Below are positions 10,736-24,200 of a DNA stretch of 64,000 bases, piece by piece. Under the pieces are notes generated by a model, which saw only the letters and a list, made by a program, of their open reading frames with translations, did no database searches and was not told the DNA's origin. A program made the position numbers and the translations under genes. This stretch comes from Ligula intestinalis (lineage: Eukaryota > Platyhelminthes > Cestoda > Diphyllobothriidea > Diphyllobothriidae), in NCBI GenBank assembly GCA_036362985.1, contig JAYGXS010000002.1, positions 90,163,513-90,227,512 on the forward strand, written 5' to 3'. Position 1 is the stretch's first letter; each line of letters begins with the position of its first letter.

Positions 10736-11696
10736 ATACTGTAGACGCTGTTGATCATGCAATATTTAGGCATATGCGAAATATTCATACTCTTTGGCTA
10801 ATCGGAATTTACTCCAGTTGTGATACTGATTATCTGTAGTCGATTCTGAATTCATCTCAGTCAATATAAAATGCCGGCTTTTTAACGAGCTTCGTTTCGA
10901 CTCCTAGCAGAACGTATCTACTGTAAAAACGTACTTCTTAAGCTGTATGCCTTTTTATCATTGATTTTGACTGCCTTCATCAATTCAAATATATTTTATG
11001 GAAAACATAGACGAAAAAATTATTTCTTGTGCATGTTTGATAGCAAATAACGCCTTCTTTACATTTTATACTTGAAGGAAGGGTAGATTTCGGGTTTAAA
11101 AAGTTGCTAATTATGAGCTTTTCTAAAACTGTGAGACGTTTATTCATAAAACAGCGAATCTGTCAATTTATTAACGCTACCTTAACTGCATAAAATATTT
11201 TCCATATATATTTCAATATTCTTAGACAACTATGTGACCTCTTATTCAGTCTGTAGGCGAAAACGTACTTTTCCTTAACCAAGATATACACAGTGCGCAG
11301 TTTTTAACCCTTGAATTGGAGTATAACTTTTTTGAAACCGAAAGCTTCCCTTCTCTCAAGTATGAAATTTAAAAAAGGCATTATTTGCTATCAAACATGT
11401 ACAAGAATTAATTTTTTCATCTATGTTTCCCATAAAATATATTTGAATTTATAAAGGCAGTCAAAATCAATGATAAAAATACATACTACTTAAGAAGTCA
11501 GTTTTTAAAATAGATACGTTCTACTAGGAGTCGAAACGAAGCTCATTAAAAAGCCGGCATCTTATATTTACTGAAATAAATTCAGAAAAGACTACACAAT
11601 AATCAGTATCACAACTGAAGTCAATTCCGATTAGCCAAAGAGTATGAGTCTTTCGCATATGTCGAAATATTGCATGATCAACGGCGTCCACTGTAG
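10736..11696. repeat. Long inverted repeat (foldback element), arms about 370 bp
   Basis: The left arm 10736-11105 and right arm 11326-11696 are reverse complements over nearly their whole length. By eye they are roughly 85-90% identical, with long exact blocks such as GTTGATCATGCAATATTT and GAGCTTCGTTTCGACTCCTA. They enclose a spacer of about 220 bp. No coding capacity is seen, so this is either a foldback/MITE-like element or two inverted copies of one repeat. It ends 333 bp before the TTLL start codon. Confidence 0.9.
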
Positions 11697-12028
11697 GTTA
11701 GTCCATTAACAGGAAGTAGAGGTTCCAATTCGACCTTGCTCTATTCTTCAGTGGTTGATATGGCCTAAGTCTCCCACCAACGCTTGCGGCTCAAGTTTAG
11801 GCTCTCATAGGTCTGCTGGGCATCCCGTTATATGAAATATGAGATTAATAACCCCAACCAACTTTTATAATCTCATAGCTTTACATATAAATAAATGGAA
11901 GCATGACTGGCTTTTAATGAAATTTATTTTGAGAAGACGCTGGATTCGTTACTTCTGCCAATAACACTAAATATTGCGTCCGGTTTTACTAAAATTTAGA
12001 TCCCTGCTTAATATGAAAGCTTACAAAA
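11697..12028 (+). promoter_or_regulatory. Probable 5' flank / 5' UTR of the TTLL gene
   Basis: This lies between the inverted repeat and the start codon. A pyrimidine-poor but acceptor-like TTTACTAAAATTTAG ends near 12000, so the mRNA leader could begin by trans-splicing or by a 5' UTR intron. The start context is ACAAAAATGG, with A at -3 and G at +4. No clear TATA box position was found. Confidence 0.3.
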
Positions 12029-12275
12029 ATGGATGCTTTTTATCAGGAAAATGAGGCAGCAAACTTAGTAACCGTTAACGAAGTCACAGAAGAGGATCAC
12101 AGTTACTTTACTGATCTGGTGTATGCTGCCGATGAGGATGAAAAGCTCTGGCAACCGTCGGCTGATGCAGAACCGATGCTTGGCTTTGTGGACCAGATTG
12201 GGACTCTTATTCTTCCACCTGAGGACGGATTTGATGCAGAGGATGAAGTTATAACAAATCACAAGGAGGAAGCAG
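12029..12275 (+). CDS. TTLL6: TTLL exon 1 (start codon, acidic leader)
   Basis: Encodes residues 1-82, MDAFYQENEAANLVTVNE onward, rich in Asp and Glu. It ends after GAAGCAG, immediately before a GC donor (GCAAGT). Without splicing the frame stops at 12326-12328. Confidence 0.85.
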
Positions 12276-15200
12276 GCAAGTTTATGAATTACGCAAACAC
12301 ATTATTTTACAGAACCAGCAAATCCTGAACCTGCAAATGATGGAGACAAACTTCCCCCGAGTGATAAAACTGAAAAGAAAAAGAAGAGAAGGAAACGGTT
12401 TGCTACTCTGACTAGGAATTTATTTTTAGAATGCTGGATGCCAATTTGACCAACTGCAGATATGAAGCAGGTTTGTTTTCTGTAGACCTTGAGATACTGA
12501 TGGATGAATTAAGTTGTTTAATAACAGAGAATTTGTTTCTGAGCCTTTGTTGATTAAAAAATAAAGTTTGTACGCCTCATCTCTTTCAATGGGGTTCAGT
12601 TTATTCAAATATAAATTCTGAACACCCAATTAGAAGAGACTGAATGTGCTCGATACCTTGGTCTCAATTTCGCTACCACTACCGTCAAGTTTATAGCTGG
12701 AAGAAGGAAAAATGTCACTTAAAATGTATCATAGTAACCAAACTATATACAATCTACGTTTAAAGCTGAAATATCTAGCCACAGCCAATTCATTAGCTAA
12801 GCGAGAGAGAGAGACGAAGAGATGATTTTCCGTTCTGCTCAATGGTATAGAAGGTATACTTCAAGTGTGAAGTCAATCCAAGTAAAGCTCTTTTCTGGAA
12901 AATACTTTTATTCGCCTGACGTTTCGAGTTCCATCGTGGATTCGGTATCAGAGACATAGTCAGAGAACAATAGCAGATAGGGGTAGCGTATGCGCAGGAG
13001 TTAGCAGTATTCATAGGATACAGTAATTACTGCAAACATTCAACCCCAAATAACGGTAATTTTCTTCTTGCGTGTTGATAGTTTGTTGAGCAGCATGTGA
13101 GCTCTGACTTGCCGAACTTTCATCACGCGTGGTGGGCTCAGACGTGCGGATTGCTCGGTCAGCTGGCCCTCCGGTGTTGGCGGAGGCTGACGCGGAAGCC
13201 TGTCCGTTCTCAAAGGGGCTACTTGCTTTGGCCAAACTGAGTCTCAACACCGAATATGAATTGGGCAAGTGGTTGCACTTGTTTACGGATAAGTGGCCCG
13301 TGAGCCATGACTAAATTAATTTTTGGCTTACCCGATTATCATCTCTTGTGAGAATTTCGGTCTCATTACATTTGAATGTATGGCCGGGTCTCATCCTACG
13401 CCAACACCGAAGGGCCAGATGGCCGAGCAATCATCGCGCCCAAGTCCACCACGCGTGATGAAAGTTCAGCAGGTCAGAGCTCGCATGCTGTTCTACAGAC
13501 TATCAACACGCAGTAATGACTGTATCCTATAAATACTGCAAACTCCTGTGCATACGCTACCCATATCTGCTACTGCTATCTGACTATGTCTCTGATGATG
13601 AATTCGCGACGGAGCTCGAAAGTCAGTCAAATACTGGTATTTTTCTAACGATCGAGTCGTCTAATTCTCACTTATTTCTTGGGACTGGAATGTTTGCTCG
13701 CATTGGCAATAACCCTGATAAACATGAGGTATTGTTTTCTACATCATTATCCACGGGTCTACGAGGCCTTTAATTAAAGCGACACACATTCATCCACAAA
13801 ATTATATCCTTGGAGTTGATAAAGTAAACTGTCTTTAACTGTCATTCATTGAAAGAAGGTATTTATCTAAGTAAATTCGCAAGATACCATGCAACAAAGG
13901 GGTTTAAAATTTTATAATCGCGCATGTTTCGTTTTATAGTCTGCAATATCTTCAAATTTATAAACATCCTTATCAGCTAACTAATGGCCTCAGCCAACTA
14001 AGATTATTTGTGAAGAGGGCAGGAGCATAACATAGAGAACTAACCCTGCCCTCTGCCCATTGTTTGTTTAAGAATTGTCCAGTAGTGTTAGTGGAGCTCT
14101 GCGTAATCTTCTAGTGCTAGAGAGCAAGATACAGAGTTTTAAGACAATGGCCCTTGTTCCTGGAAATCATGCATACTTCAAACGTAAAGTGGATGTGACA
14201 GACGTCCGCCGTTGAAAGAGAATCTATTTAGCTAAAAATAATGAACCACTCATCTGTGCAAGGCCTCAGATGTGCATAAGACGAAATTTAGTGTAAAATA
14301 TTGAGGTGATTACGTTGAAACTGAAACTTAAGCCGTGTACATCTAAAAAAACCATTTGGACTATTCTTCGCAGTCCGTCGAGTGTCTCGCCGTTTTGGAT
14401 TTCGCGAGGTTGGTGACGATGACGACTGTAATCTCTACTGGACTGACTTTTCGGTTTCAATTGAAAGAGTTGTTTCTATGAAAAAATGGCAGGTATGTGA
14501 TTTCTGATGCATTATTTTGAAAGAACAATAAAGTTTTTCTTGTTTGTATTATTTATATAATTATCCTTGCATGATAACATAGGACAGATCATATTGCTAA
14601 GTATTTTATACACTAGACTAACGCACCTTATAACACACTTACGTTTGTAAATGTGTTAGGAAAAATTAGCTCTTTTTTACTTGATACTCTAGAGTGAATT
14701 TGTTTGCATGACTGTTGTCCTTAAAAGGTCTCAAATACAACTAGAAAATGTTTAAAGTTTCTGCAAAGTGCGTTTCTCATTAATTTAGAAAGTGAATCAT
14801 TTTCCTGGTATGTCAGAGATCTGCCGAAAAGACTGCTTGGCACGAAACCTTAATAGAATGTTCAAGCTCTTCCCAAAGGACTACAATATATTTCCTAAAA
14901 CCTGGACGCTTCCAGCGGAGTAAGTCAGTAAAATATTCCTCCTATATATAAATTTAGATCACTTTATTAAAAATTCCATAAACCTTTAAACGAGAATAAG
15001 TTAAGGACGGTACAAATGTCAAATAAAAAACTGTTTCTTTTTTGGGTCCAACAAGGTGCCACAGGCAACTTTGTGATTAAAACCCAAGTCTTCATGATAA
15101 AAAGTTAGTTTTAGCGACGCCTTTCATACGATCACAAAACCACGTTCGTAACCATGGCGGTACGCATAGTAGCCACTGCTTTACCTATTGGGCTGCTCAA

Positions 15201-18200
15201 ACGGAGAGCTACTACAAGACACTGATTAGTAAACGCCCTTTTTCCTTTTTTAGAATTTCTAATCGGTATGCTGGTGGCGTTTTATTGGGCAAGTCACCAA
15301 TGCATAAACTGTTCTTAATTTCACCCAATCAATATCTTCGCAAATGGGATAAAGGTAGTATTTATATTGGAGAAAACGCGGAGATTTAAAGATCACAAAG
15401 AAAATAAGTTTATTTTTTAAGAATGAATTCCCATATAGGTGTCATTATTTACACAAACATGTAGCTTGTAGTGCTTATTGTCGTGGGTCAACTAAATAAA
15501 CCCGTTTTACCTATTGCTAGTTCCGACGACGGCCCTAATTAATTGTCCTATTTTTATTCCCTAAATTACTTATAAAGAGTTCGTGCCAGACTGCATAAAA
15601 AGGATGTTGACAATATTTTCTCTTAGCACTAGGTTTTCTTCTAATTTACTCATAAAAGCTACATGCATATCACTAATCCCAACTTCTCATCTCTGAAAAC
15701 GTTTTAGTTGGGGTGATTTGCAACAATATGCTCGTCTCAGGAAAAATAAGACTTACATCCTGAAGCCTGACAGCGGTTGCCAGGGACGAGGTATCTGGAT
15801 CACTAAAACTCCAAAGGAGATAAAACCCACAGAGAATCTCATCTGTCAGGTTTATTTAAGCAAGGTAAGAGGCATTTCAGAGGTTTACCAAATCAAACAA
15901 CTAACATATCAGTGCGTCAAATATCCTATTTTTTAGGCTTCAGTAAAGTATTATTTGACAAAGCTTACGTTGCAAGAAATAAAGTAAAAGCTAAAAAACT
16001 GCCCTCGAGGGGGTGTTTGGATAAGGACCGCCAACAAAACAATTGTTTGACGTTATGATATACAATTAAAAAGGATGCCCGGAAAATCGCGAAGATAATA
16101 AGAAAGGCATATTAAAGTCCAACGTAACTCTTTTCCAGCATGATGCAGACCTTAGATCACTGATTAAAATAATTTGCCGTGTCTTTTTTAACCTTAATTT
16201 TTTATTGTTATCAAAGTTTTTCTTACTACATAGTGTTATATAAAATACTGGTTTTGTAATCAGTCATCATAATAAATGATTTACAGCGAAAAAACAAAAT
16301 GTGTACCACTCCTTTTCATCTTCAAACTTGAGACAGCATATGAACATTTTAAGCTAAATTGAACGTTCCCCGATGGAATAACTTTTTATTTTCGTAAACA
16401 TTTTTACGATAGAGAAGCATAGCTTTAATTAATTCGAGGCGTAGCTGTTCGCAATTGCTTACAATTTGGGATGTTTCGGGATGTTTCCGAAATAGTATGT
16501 TTGAAAATGGAATTTTAAGGTGTGTCTGGAAGAAAGTTTATCTGTATTAAAAGATATTGACAAACAGATGAGTATACATTTGCCAAACATTAATTTTTAT
16601 CCTAGCTTGAAACAGTAGCACGACTTAGTCTTTCAGAAATTTACAGGTGTTGTTGTTATTCGGTATTAGAATGGGCAAGCAATAACTAGTCCTAGTGAAT
16701 CCTTAAATACGAAACGTTACCACCGGTGGCTGCTGGCGAGACTTAAGAGCGAGTTCCAAGGCACCACAAGACGAGTGAGTCCTGGTACCAATCGGTGAGC
16801 GTCCACCTACCATAGTGTGTATTCCCGATCAAAACCTGCAAGCATCGAGCCAGTTGCGCAGTGGTTAGAGTGGTGGACTTCTTACTTACAAGGTCGAGGG
16901 GGGCAACAATCAGTATACTGGGAGAAAAAAGAGGCGAAAATGGGCGACATCCAGCGTTTGTTGCTATCTGAGGAGTTTCCTACGTTATTTAACGTTGCGT
17001 TAAAGAACTTCTTGTTTATGCATATTGCACTATATCACGCCTTTTCAAACGTTTTTTATTGTTATAATAGTTTTTATTATTACATTATCGTACATAAAAT
17101 AATGGTTTTCTAATCAGTCAACATACTGAATGATTTACAGCGAAAAACAAAATTTGTGGTATTTCTTTTCATCTTCAAACTTAAGATGTATTAGGAACGT
17201 TTTAAGCTAAATTGAACGTTCCCCGATGGAATCACTTTTTATTTTCACAAACATTTTTACGATAGAGAAGCATAGCTTAAATTAATTCGAGGCGTAGCTG
17301 TTCGCAATTGCTTACAATTTGGGATGTTTCTGCGCTAAATATAGTTTGAAAAAGGAATTTTAAGATGTGTCTAAAAGAAAATTTATCTTTTTTAAAAGAT
17401 ATTGACAAACAGATGAGTTTATTAATTGATCATCAGACAATACAGTAATATAAGGGAGGGAAGAGTTTACGATGAGTTTATTTTTGCCAAACATTAATTT
17501 TTATCCCAGCTTGGAACAGTAGCACGACTTAGTCTTTCAGAAATTTACAGGTGTTGTTGTTGTTCGGTATTAGAATGCGCAAGCAATAAATAGCCCTATT
17601 GAATCCTTAAATACGAAACTTCACAAGCAGTGGCTGCTGGTGGGACTTGAGAGCGAGTGCCAAGGTACAACAGGACGAGTGAGTCCTGGTTCCAATCGGT
17701 GAACGTCCACCTACCATATTGTATTTTCCCGATCAAAACCTGCAAGGCATCGAGCTCGTTGCGCAGTAGTTCGAGCATCGGACTTCTAGCTTACAAGGTC
17801 GCGGGTTCGAGACTTAGGGATCGCTAACCCTGGGGTTGGGTATGGCTAGCTGATGACGATTAGTACGCCAGAAATGACCCTTCAAGTCTCATTTGTCTTT
17901 ATCGGTTATGCATTTTTGCCTATAATATTGAAGTCATTGAGCGGCTACTGGCTGGACGCAAGAACGTATTGGAAGACTTAGCGGAACAAGTCAGTTTCGT
18001 ACTAATTACTGAGCTCTTATCCATATTAGTTTATTTTTATATGTATATAGAATCCCGGCGCAATGGATTAGAACGTTTACTTCTAAACAAGAGGTCGCGC
18101 GTTCAAGGCTCATATGCCACAACGCCTGGGTTTGGGTATTGTTAGCAGCTAGTGGCTAAAAAGCCAGAAATGGCCATTCATGTCTCCTCTATCTTTGCTG

Positions 18201-21200
18201 GTAATGTCAGTCTGCCTACACGTATGGCCTATTGGCAATTATCTATCAATGACAGCCTCACCCCAAGCTTGAAACACACGCAAGTCCAAGGAAGCGCATG
18301 TCCCATAAGGTTGCTGACAAACGTTCCCTCGCCAAGCATGCGTACTCTTGTTTTTTGAACAGCACACTTATTGTCGCAAATCTAAAGCTCTTAGTTTTCT
18401 TCTAATTATTTTCAGCCCTTTCTGATTGACGGTTTCAAATTTGACCTTCGTCTTTACGTTCTTGTGACTTCTATTGCACCTCTGCGGATTTTCGTCTTCA
18501 AAGACGGTCTGGCTCGGTTTACAACAATGCCCTACCGAGACCCCACGGTGGGCAATGTGAGTAATGTCTACATGCATTTAACCAATTACGCTGTTCAAAA
18601 ACACAGCGAAAAGTTCGTACGGGACAGTGAGGAGGCAGGCACGAAAAGACGGATTACAACTGTCAATTGTTGGCTCATTGAGCATGGATACGACATCGAC
18701 AAGGTAAGAAAAAATTATATCTAGTGCAAATCGCTAGTTGCATGGCAACTGTCTATATCAATTGTCTAAAAATACTGAAATTTTGATGTTTCAAATCATA
18801 ACTTGGTGTGAGCCAGTCAGCAGCCATTGAGATCCATAGCGTAGCCAGAAAGAGAGACAACATCAAAACCCAACACTGCTTATTTTAACACCTTTCAGCA
18901 TAGAAACTTTGACCATCAAGGTAATTTTAATAGCAGGCTTCAAAGTGCTTAACAATGTGCCACAGAGCTCAGTTCCTAACGTCAGGAATTCTCCTCTCAT
19001 CCTATCGGTCTCGGTCTCAGGGCGATCCTCACAGAGGTAGGTGAGAAGGTGATCGCTATCGGGACAGTTACACTACGCATTTTCAACCAAGAAACGTCTA
19101 TATATGACCTCGGAATCAATGATTCAACAAGACAGCTGCCCTCATTTCAAGACTGCAGTGGAGGACTGAAGGCCACATAAACAGTATCCCATTTAATTCG
19201 CGAACTGAAATGTAAAACTGATAGCGTTACGGTCAAGGGGTTGTGATGCGGGTAGTATATAAATCAACATGCAGGCACCTTTACTGATTTGCGAATTTAC
19301 ATAAGACCACTCGTATTACGTAAGTAGAGACTCTCCTGCTCCGATTTCCTAGTACAGAGGTCATATGAGCAACTCTGACCATCCTCCCTAATTTAAATCG
19401 AATTTCGGTTAGAATGTCGCGAGATCAGTCGCTGACTGTAAAGACGACTTAACTGGGACGATCCGGAGCTCAGGTAACAAAAATTTAGTTTGCCGATCAA
19501 ATACTTTTCTTTTCAGGTGGTCATTACGGAATTTGTAATAAATTCGGCGAAGAAAGGGGTTTCTGACGTCCGCTCTGTTGTTGTACTGACGGGGCCGTTT
19601 CGGTGATCCTACAATCAAGAACAAACAAGCTTCTCGAAAATTAGTTATTATTAGCAGAAAATGAAAGGACTAGTAGAACAAGGAACTGAGGTATTGGCAA
19701 ATAAATAATAAAAGGAGCTTGGTTCACGAACCGCATCATATCATTTCATTAAAAACATGGCATGAGGCAACCCAACATTGAAGTTAGTAGTAAAAATGAG
19801 GCCCCTCTAATAAAACAAACTTATTGAAGTTATATTACAATGCACTGGGGTTCACCTTTACACGTTTTTACAACCCCACTGTTATGAGGGATGAAAGGCT
19901 TAGCGAATATATTATTCGAGCTTTGTGAATCCATGTTTAGAACTGTGCTCTTACATATTAATGTAGTTATACCGAACGCAGGATGAATACTTTTACTTGA
20001 CACGGTTTTCATCCTTAAACAGAAATTATTTTAATTTTAGATATGGGAAGATATTGATGATGTGATCATCAAGGTCTTAATGTCCGGTCTTTCCGTGCTC
20101 AGGCACAACTACAAAACCTGCTTTCCTCAACACGTGGAAACGTCTGCTTGTTTTGAAATTCTTGGTTTCGACATAATGTTGGACCGAAAACTGCGTCCGT
20201 ATGTGATCGAAGTAAGAAACCTACTTCTTAACTTGCGTGCATACATACAGAGGTTTAAGGGGCAGTACATATTTGCAATCTATGTCAGTTGCAGCCGTTA
20301 AGAGTGTAGAGAAGAAATGCAGTCCTACAAAAATGATTTTAATTCCTATTTTTTAAAATCACGAACATTTCCAGTTAACATAATCCTATACTTGGCCTGA
20401 AACGAGCGAAGTGTACCCATCTTGAGCGTTAAGTTCGGTAGCGTGCGTAAAGCGTCATCGTCCATCGGCGATGCTTCTACATTTTACATCTGTTGGCGTC
20501 GCAAAGTGTTGAATATAAAGAACTCGCTTTTATTAAGGGCATATATTTTATTTATGCACCGTCGAGGTTGCCTCTTTATTGATGTGGTATCGGAAAGGGG
20601 GACAAGCTACCGAGATTCGTTCCCTAACTTCGTGGGTTTAGAGTTCTCTTAACGGTTTTTTAATGTAAACTTGGGAGGGTTTCACACCACACCTCAAGCG
20701 GCGTACAATATTTCCACTTCTTTAGTGGCCTCAGTATCTGCATTTAAATAGCTGAGAAGCACGCCATACTGCTAAAATTCGTGTATTTGATAACTAACAT
20801 GCTTTACTCATAGTCTTAATCTTGAACTTACGTGTTAATTTTTTTAGAACTAAAGTGATTCAAATATAACTAGAATAACGCGGAAATAATTCATGCATTT
20901 ACATCTAGCTCATGATACCTATTAAAGAAGTTGCGTTATGGAAGCCGATACTAAAATTAAATTGAAGGAAAACGTTGTCGTCTCGATGACTAATAAGCGC
21001 TAGTAAAAGAATCGATCTTCTTCCAAGACCGAGCAAATACCTATGTCAGAAATCGATATTTGACTTGGCAAGCAATTTTCAGCGGTCAAGTGCTAGTGCA
21101 GCTCGCCATAAAAAAGGATAACTTCCAAAATATTTTCGCTAGTTGCTGCCGCTCTCAATCCGATTACCTCATTAAAATAATATTTGCGAACTTTTGGGGG

Positions 21201-24200
21201 CAGGAACCGCGTAAAAATCTGGAAATGACTGACGATATTTCAAACGTTGTATGTGAATAACGCTTTCCTTTGTAAACGTTCATAGGGTTACTAAGGATTC
21301 TGCAGCTTCATTCAAGGCAATGTGGTCTTAACTTCTAATATTTAAGGATTACTTGAGGGCGATCTGCGTAAATAAAAAAAACAATCATTCAAGGCAATGT
21401 GGTACCTACTTCTAATATTCAAGGATTACTTGAGAGCGATCTGCGTAAATAAACAAAACAATCTTACTTTGCAATAAAAAGCAGTGAAAGGATTAGTTGG
21501 GAATCCAGTGCATCAAACAGGAAAGCAACCCTACACATTTCGAAGCACAAAACCTGTGGGCTATTTCTGTTTAGTTGTCGTGGAGGGTTGTGGTCATAAG
21601 TTGAAATTGAAGCATATTAAAATTGATAGGTAGACAGAATTTTATTTCATTAGATTTGTAGAACTAACTGGGACAGGTCGCATGCTGAACTGCTATTGTG
21701 AGCTTTTTTATGTAATTTAACTCAAAGGGAACGTTAACTACACCTGAAAACGATATTTTGAAGGAACAGGCGCAAATCCTTTTTCTTAAAAATCCTGCTT
21801 CCGTTTATCGTGCTTAAAAACACGAAAATCTTGAAGAAACTGTGCAGTCGCACACAGCCCAATTCCATCACAACAAGAAGAAAGACAACAGTGTCGGCAA
21901 GTTCGAAACTGTCATAAAAAGGCTCCTAACCTATTTGCCTTCTGTCCCTGCAACTTTGAAAATCTCACTAGTCTGTTCGACGGCATGATTGCGCGTGCAC
22001 GGCAAAACACCAGTCAGCACTCAACCGAAAACTGCTGTGATGATGATGTCGGTTGTTGTAGTCATCGCTAAGAACGGGTAAACACCCCCACCTATTTGCG
22101 TATCGAGAGGGTGAATGCCGGGTTTGACGAGGAGTCATTCCACTGTGTCCAAAATAAACACCCGTCATTCAGACGGCTTTGAAGAGCCACAGGAAGAAGG
22201 AAGCGGGTCAAATCAGTATGGAGGCATCAAACTGCACGCTAGCTTAGCGCATTTTGTACCCTGACGTGCTTGAAAATATAAGGACAAGCTTAATGTCGTT
22301 GATTTGATGACTCCCAGCTGACCGTATTGTTTAGTCATACCGAGGACTGGAGGGCAAGTTGTGACAATTCCTTGATGTGGCCTTAATGGTAATCTCTATC
22401 ATTCAAGAACCTGCAGGTCAGTTTCTCTTTGAAATTAGTTTGCGTGAAAATAAGGGCCAGGCTGTGTGTAACACGTGTAGATGGATAATTGAGCTTTGGC
22501 ATCGTTGCACTCAAACCCATCACCGTGCGGAATACGATGTAGTCCGGCCGGATAGTAGACGATAGAACGTATCTCAACGAATAAAAGCTGGTTTATATGA
22601 TAAGGTATGGAAGGCCAGAGTATTAGGGATAATTTGTTAAGGTGTAACAGGAATAGAATGTAAGTAATAGGTAAGTGACTCCCGGAGTCCAGAGTCGCAT
22701 TCCGGTCGGTGTAGTCGCCGGGTCTGGAGGTCTGCAACAGGCAGTGGGTCGTCTGCTCCGGGAGTGTCTGAGGATAAGTAGTCACCAAATTTAAGGTCCC
22801 CTTGTGGCTTCGCCTTGGGACGTAGTTGGCCAGTTGGTAGACACGTCCGTGACCTTAATCGGAGGTTTGACATCGTCTAGCGCGCACGGCCTAGTAGGCA
22901 CGAAAGCTAGACACTCGGGTCATGCCCCACAGACATGTGAGCAAAGTATGGCTTCGAGTAAGAGGCTTATCGTTACTTTTTGGACATTGGAACACAGTTG
23001 GTGGGGAACCAGTGAACGATGTAGGTGTTCAGAAATAGGAATCCTTCATGAAGAAATCCAAGCTTTAGTCATCACTTTATCTTTCCTGCGACAGCGGCAG
23101 TTCTCATTGGTTACCACAAATGAACTATCTATACGAGTTATCTGCACATTTAGTGCTATACTAGACAACGTATTCAGACAGAAGCAAAAGCTTCCAGATA
23201 TTTATACTTGCATAACAGGCTAGAGATCAATTTCAGGCATGATTATATTAACAACGTTAACATTAAAAACTCCGAAATCAAACGAATACATTTCCGAATT
23301 CTCCTTATTAAAACCATCACTTCGACGTAATAAGGGTGTAGTTACAGACGATAATTTAAACAACAAGAGAGTAAGTGCATAGAATTGAAATTTAAAAACT
23401 CCTCAGTACTTGGCTAGCTACAAATTTGAACAGACAAAACGGAAGAAATTGCATGACTAAAGCAAAATCGAAAAAGACGAGATTTCAGGTATTGAACCAC
23501 GTAAATCTTGGGCGATGTATGCAACACTTTTACAGGTGGTTTCGCGCAAGGCACAATAAAGTGATTAGCCTCGGTGAAAAATGAAGCAGGAACACCCAAC
23601 ATCGTAACAGCCTACGCTTAAGTACTGTTTAGCGCCACAGTAGGCACGAACATCGGTTAGCTCTCAACAATGCTGCTAGATCTCAAATGAGGAAATGACA
23701 ACCAGCTAGCTTAATGTCACAGACTATGCAAGATATAATAATTTATTCGGGATTTTCCAACATCACTTTTTGAACTGTTTGTAAGGATTTCTGAGAATAA
23801 GATGATTCGATTGCTGGGGCAATACTTTTATTCACCTGACATTTCGAGATCCGTTGCGGATTCATCATCAAAGACACAATTGGAGAGCAGTAGCAGATAC
23901 GGGTGGCGTATGCACAGAAAATTGCAGTATTTATAGGATACAGTCATTACTGCAAACATGTAACGACAATTAGCGGAAATTGAACGGCATGCTGGCTGTG
24001 ATCTGCTGAACTTCATCACGCATGGTGGACTCGGGCATGATAATTGCTCGGCCATCTGGCCCTCCGGTGTTGGCGTAGGATGACGCGGTGGCCTGTCCGT
24101 TCCTCAAGCGGTGACTTGCTACTGTTCTCTGATTATGTCTCTGATGAAGAATCCACGATGGATCTCGTATCGTCAGGCGAATAAAAGTATTGTCCCAGCG

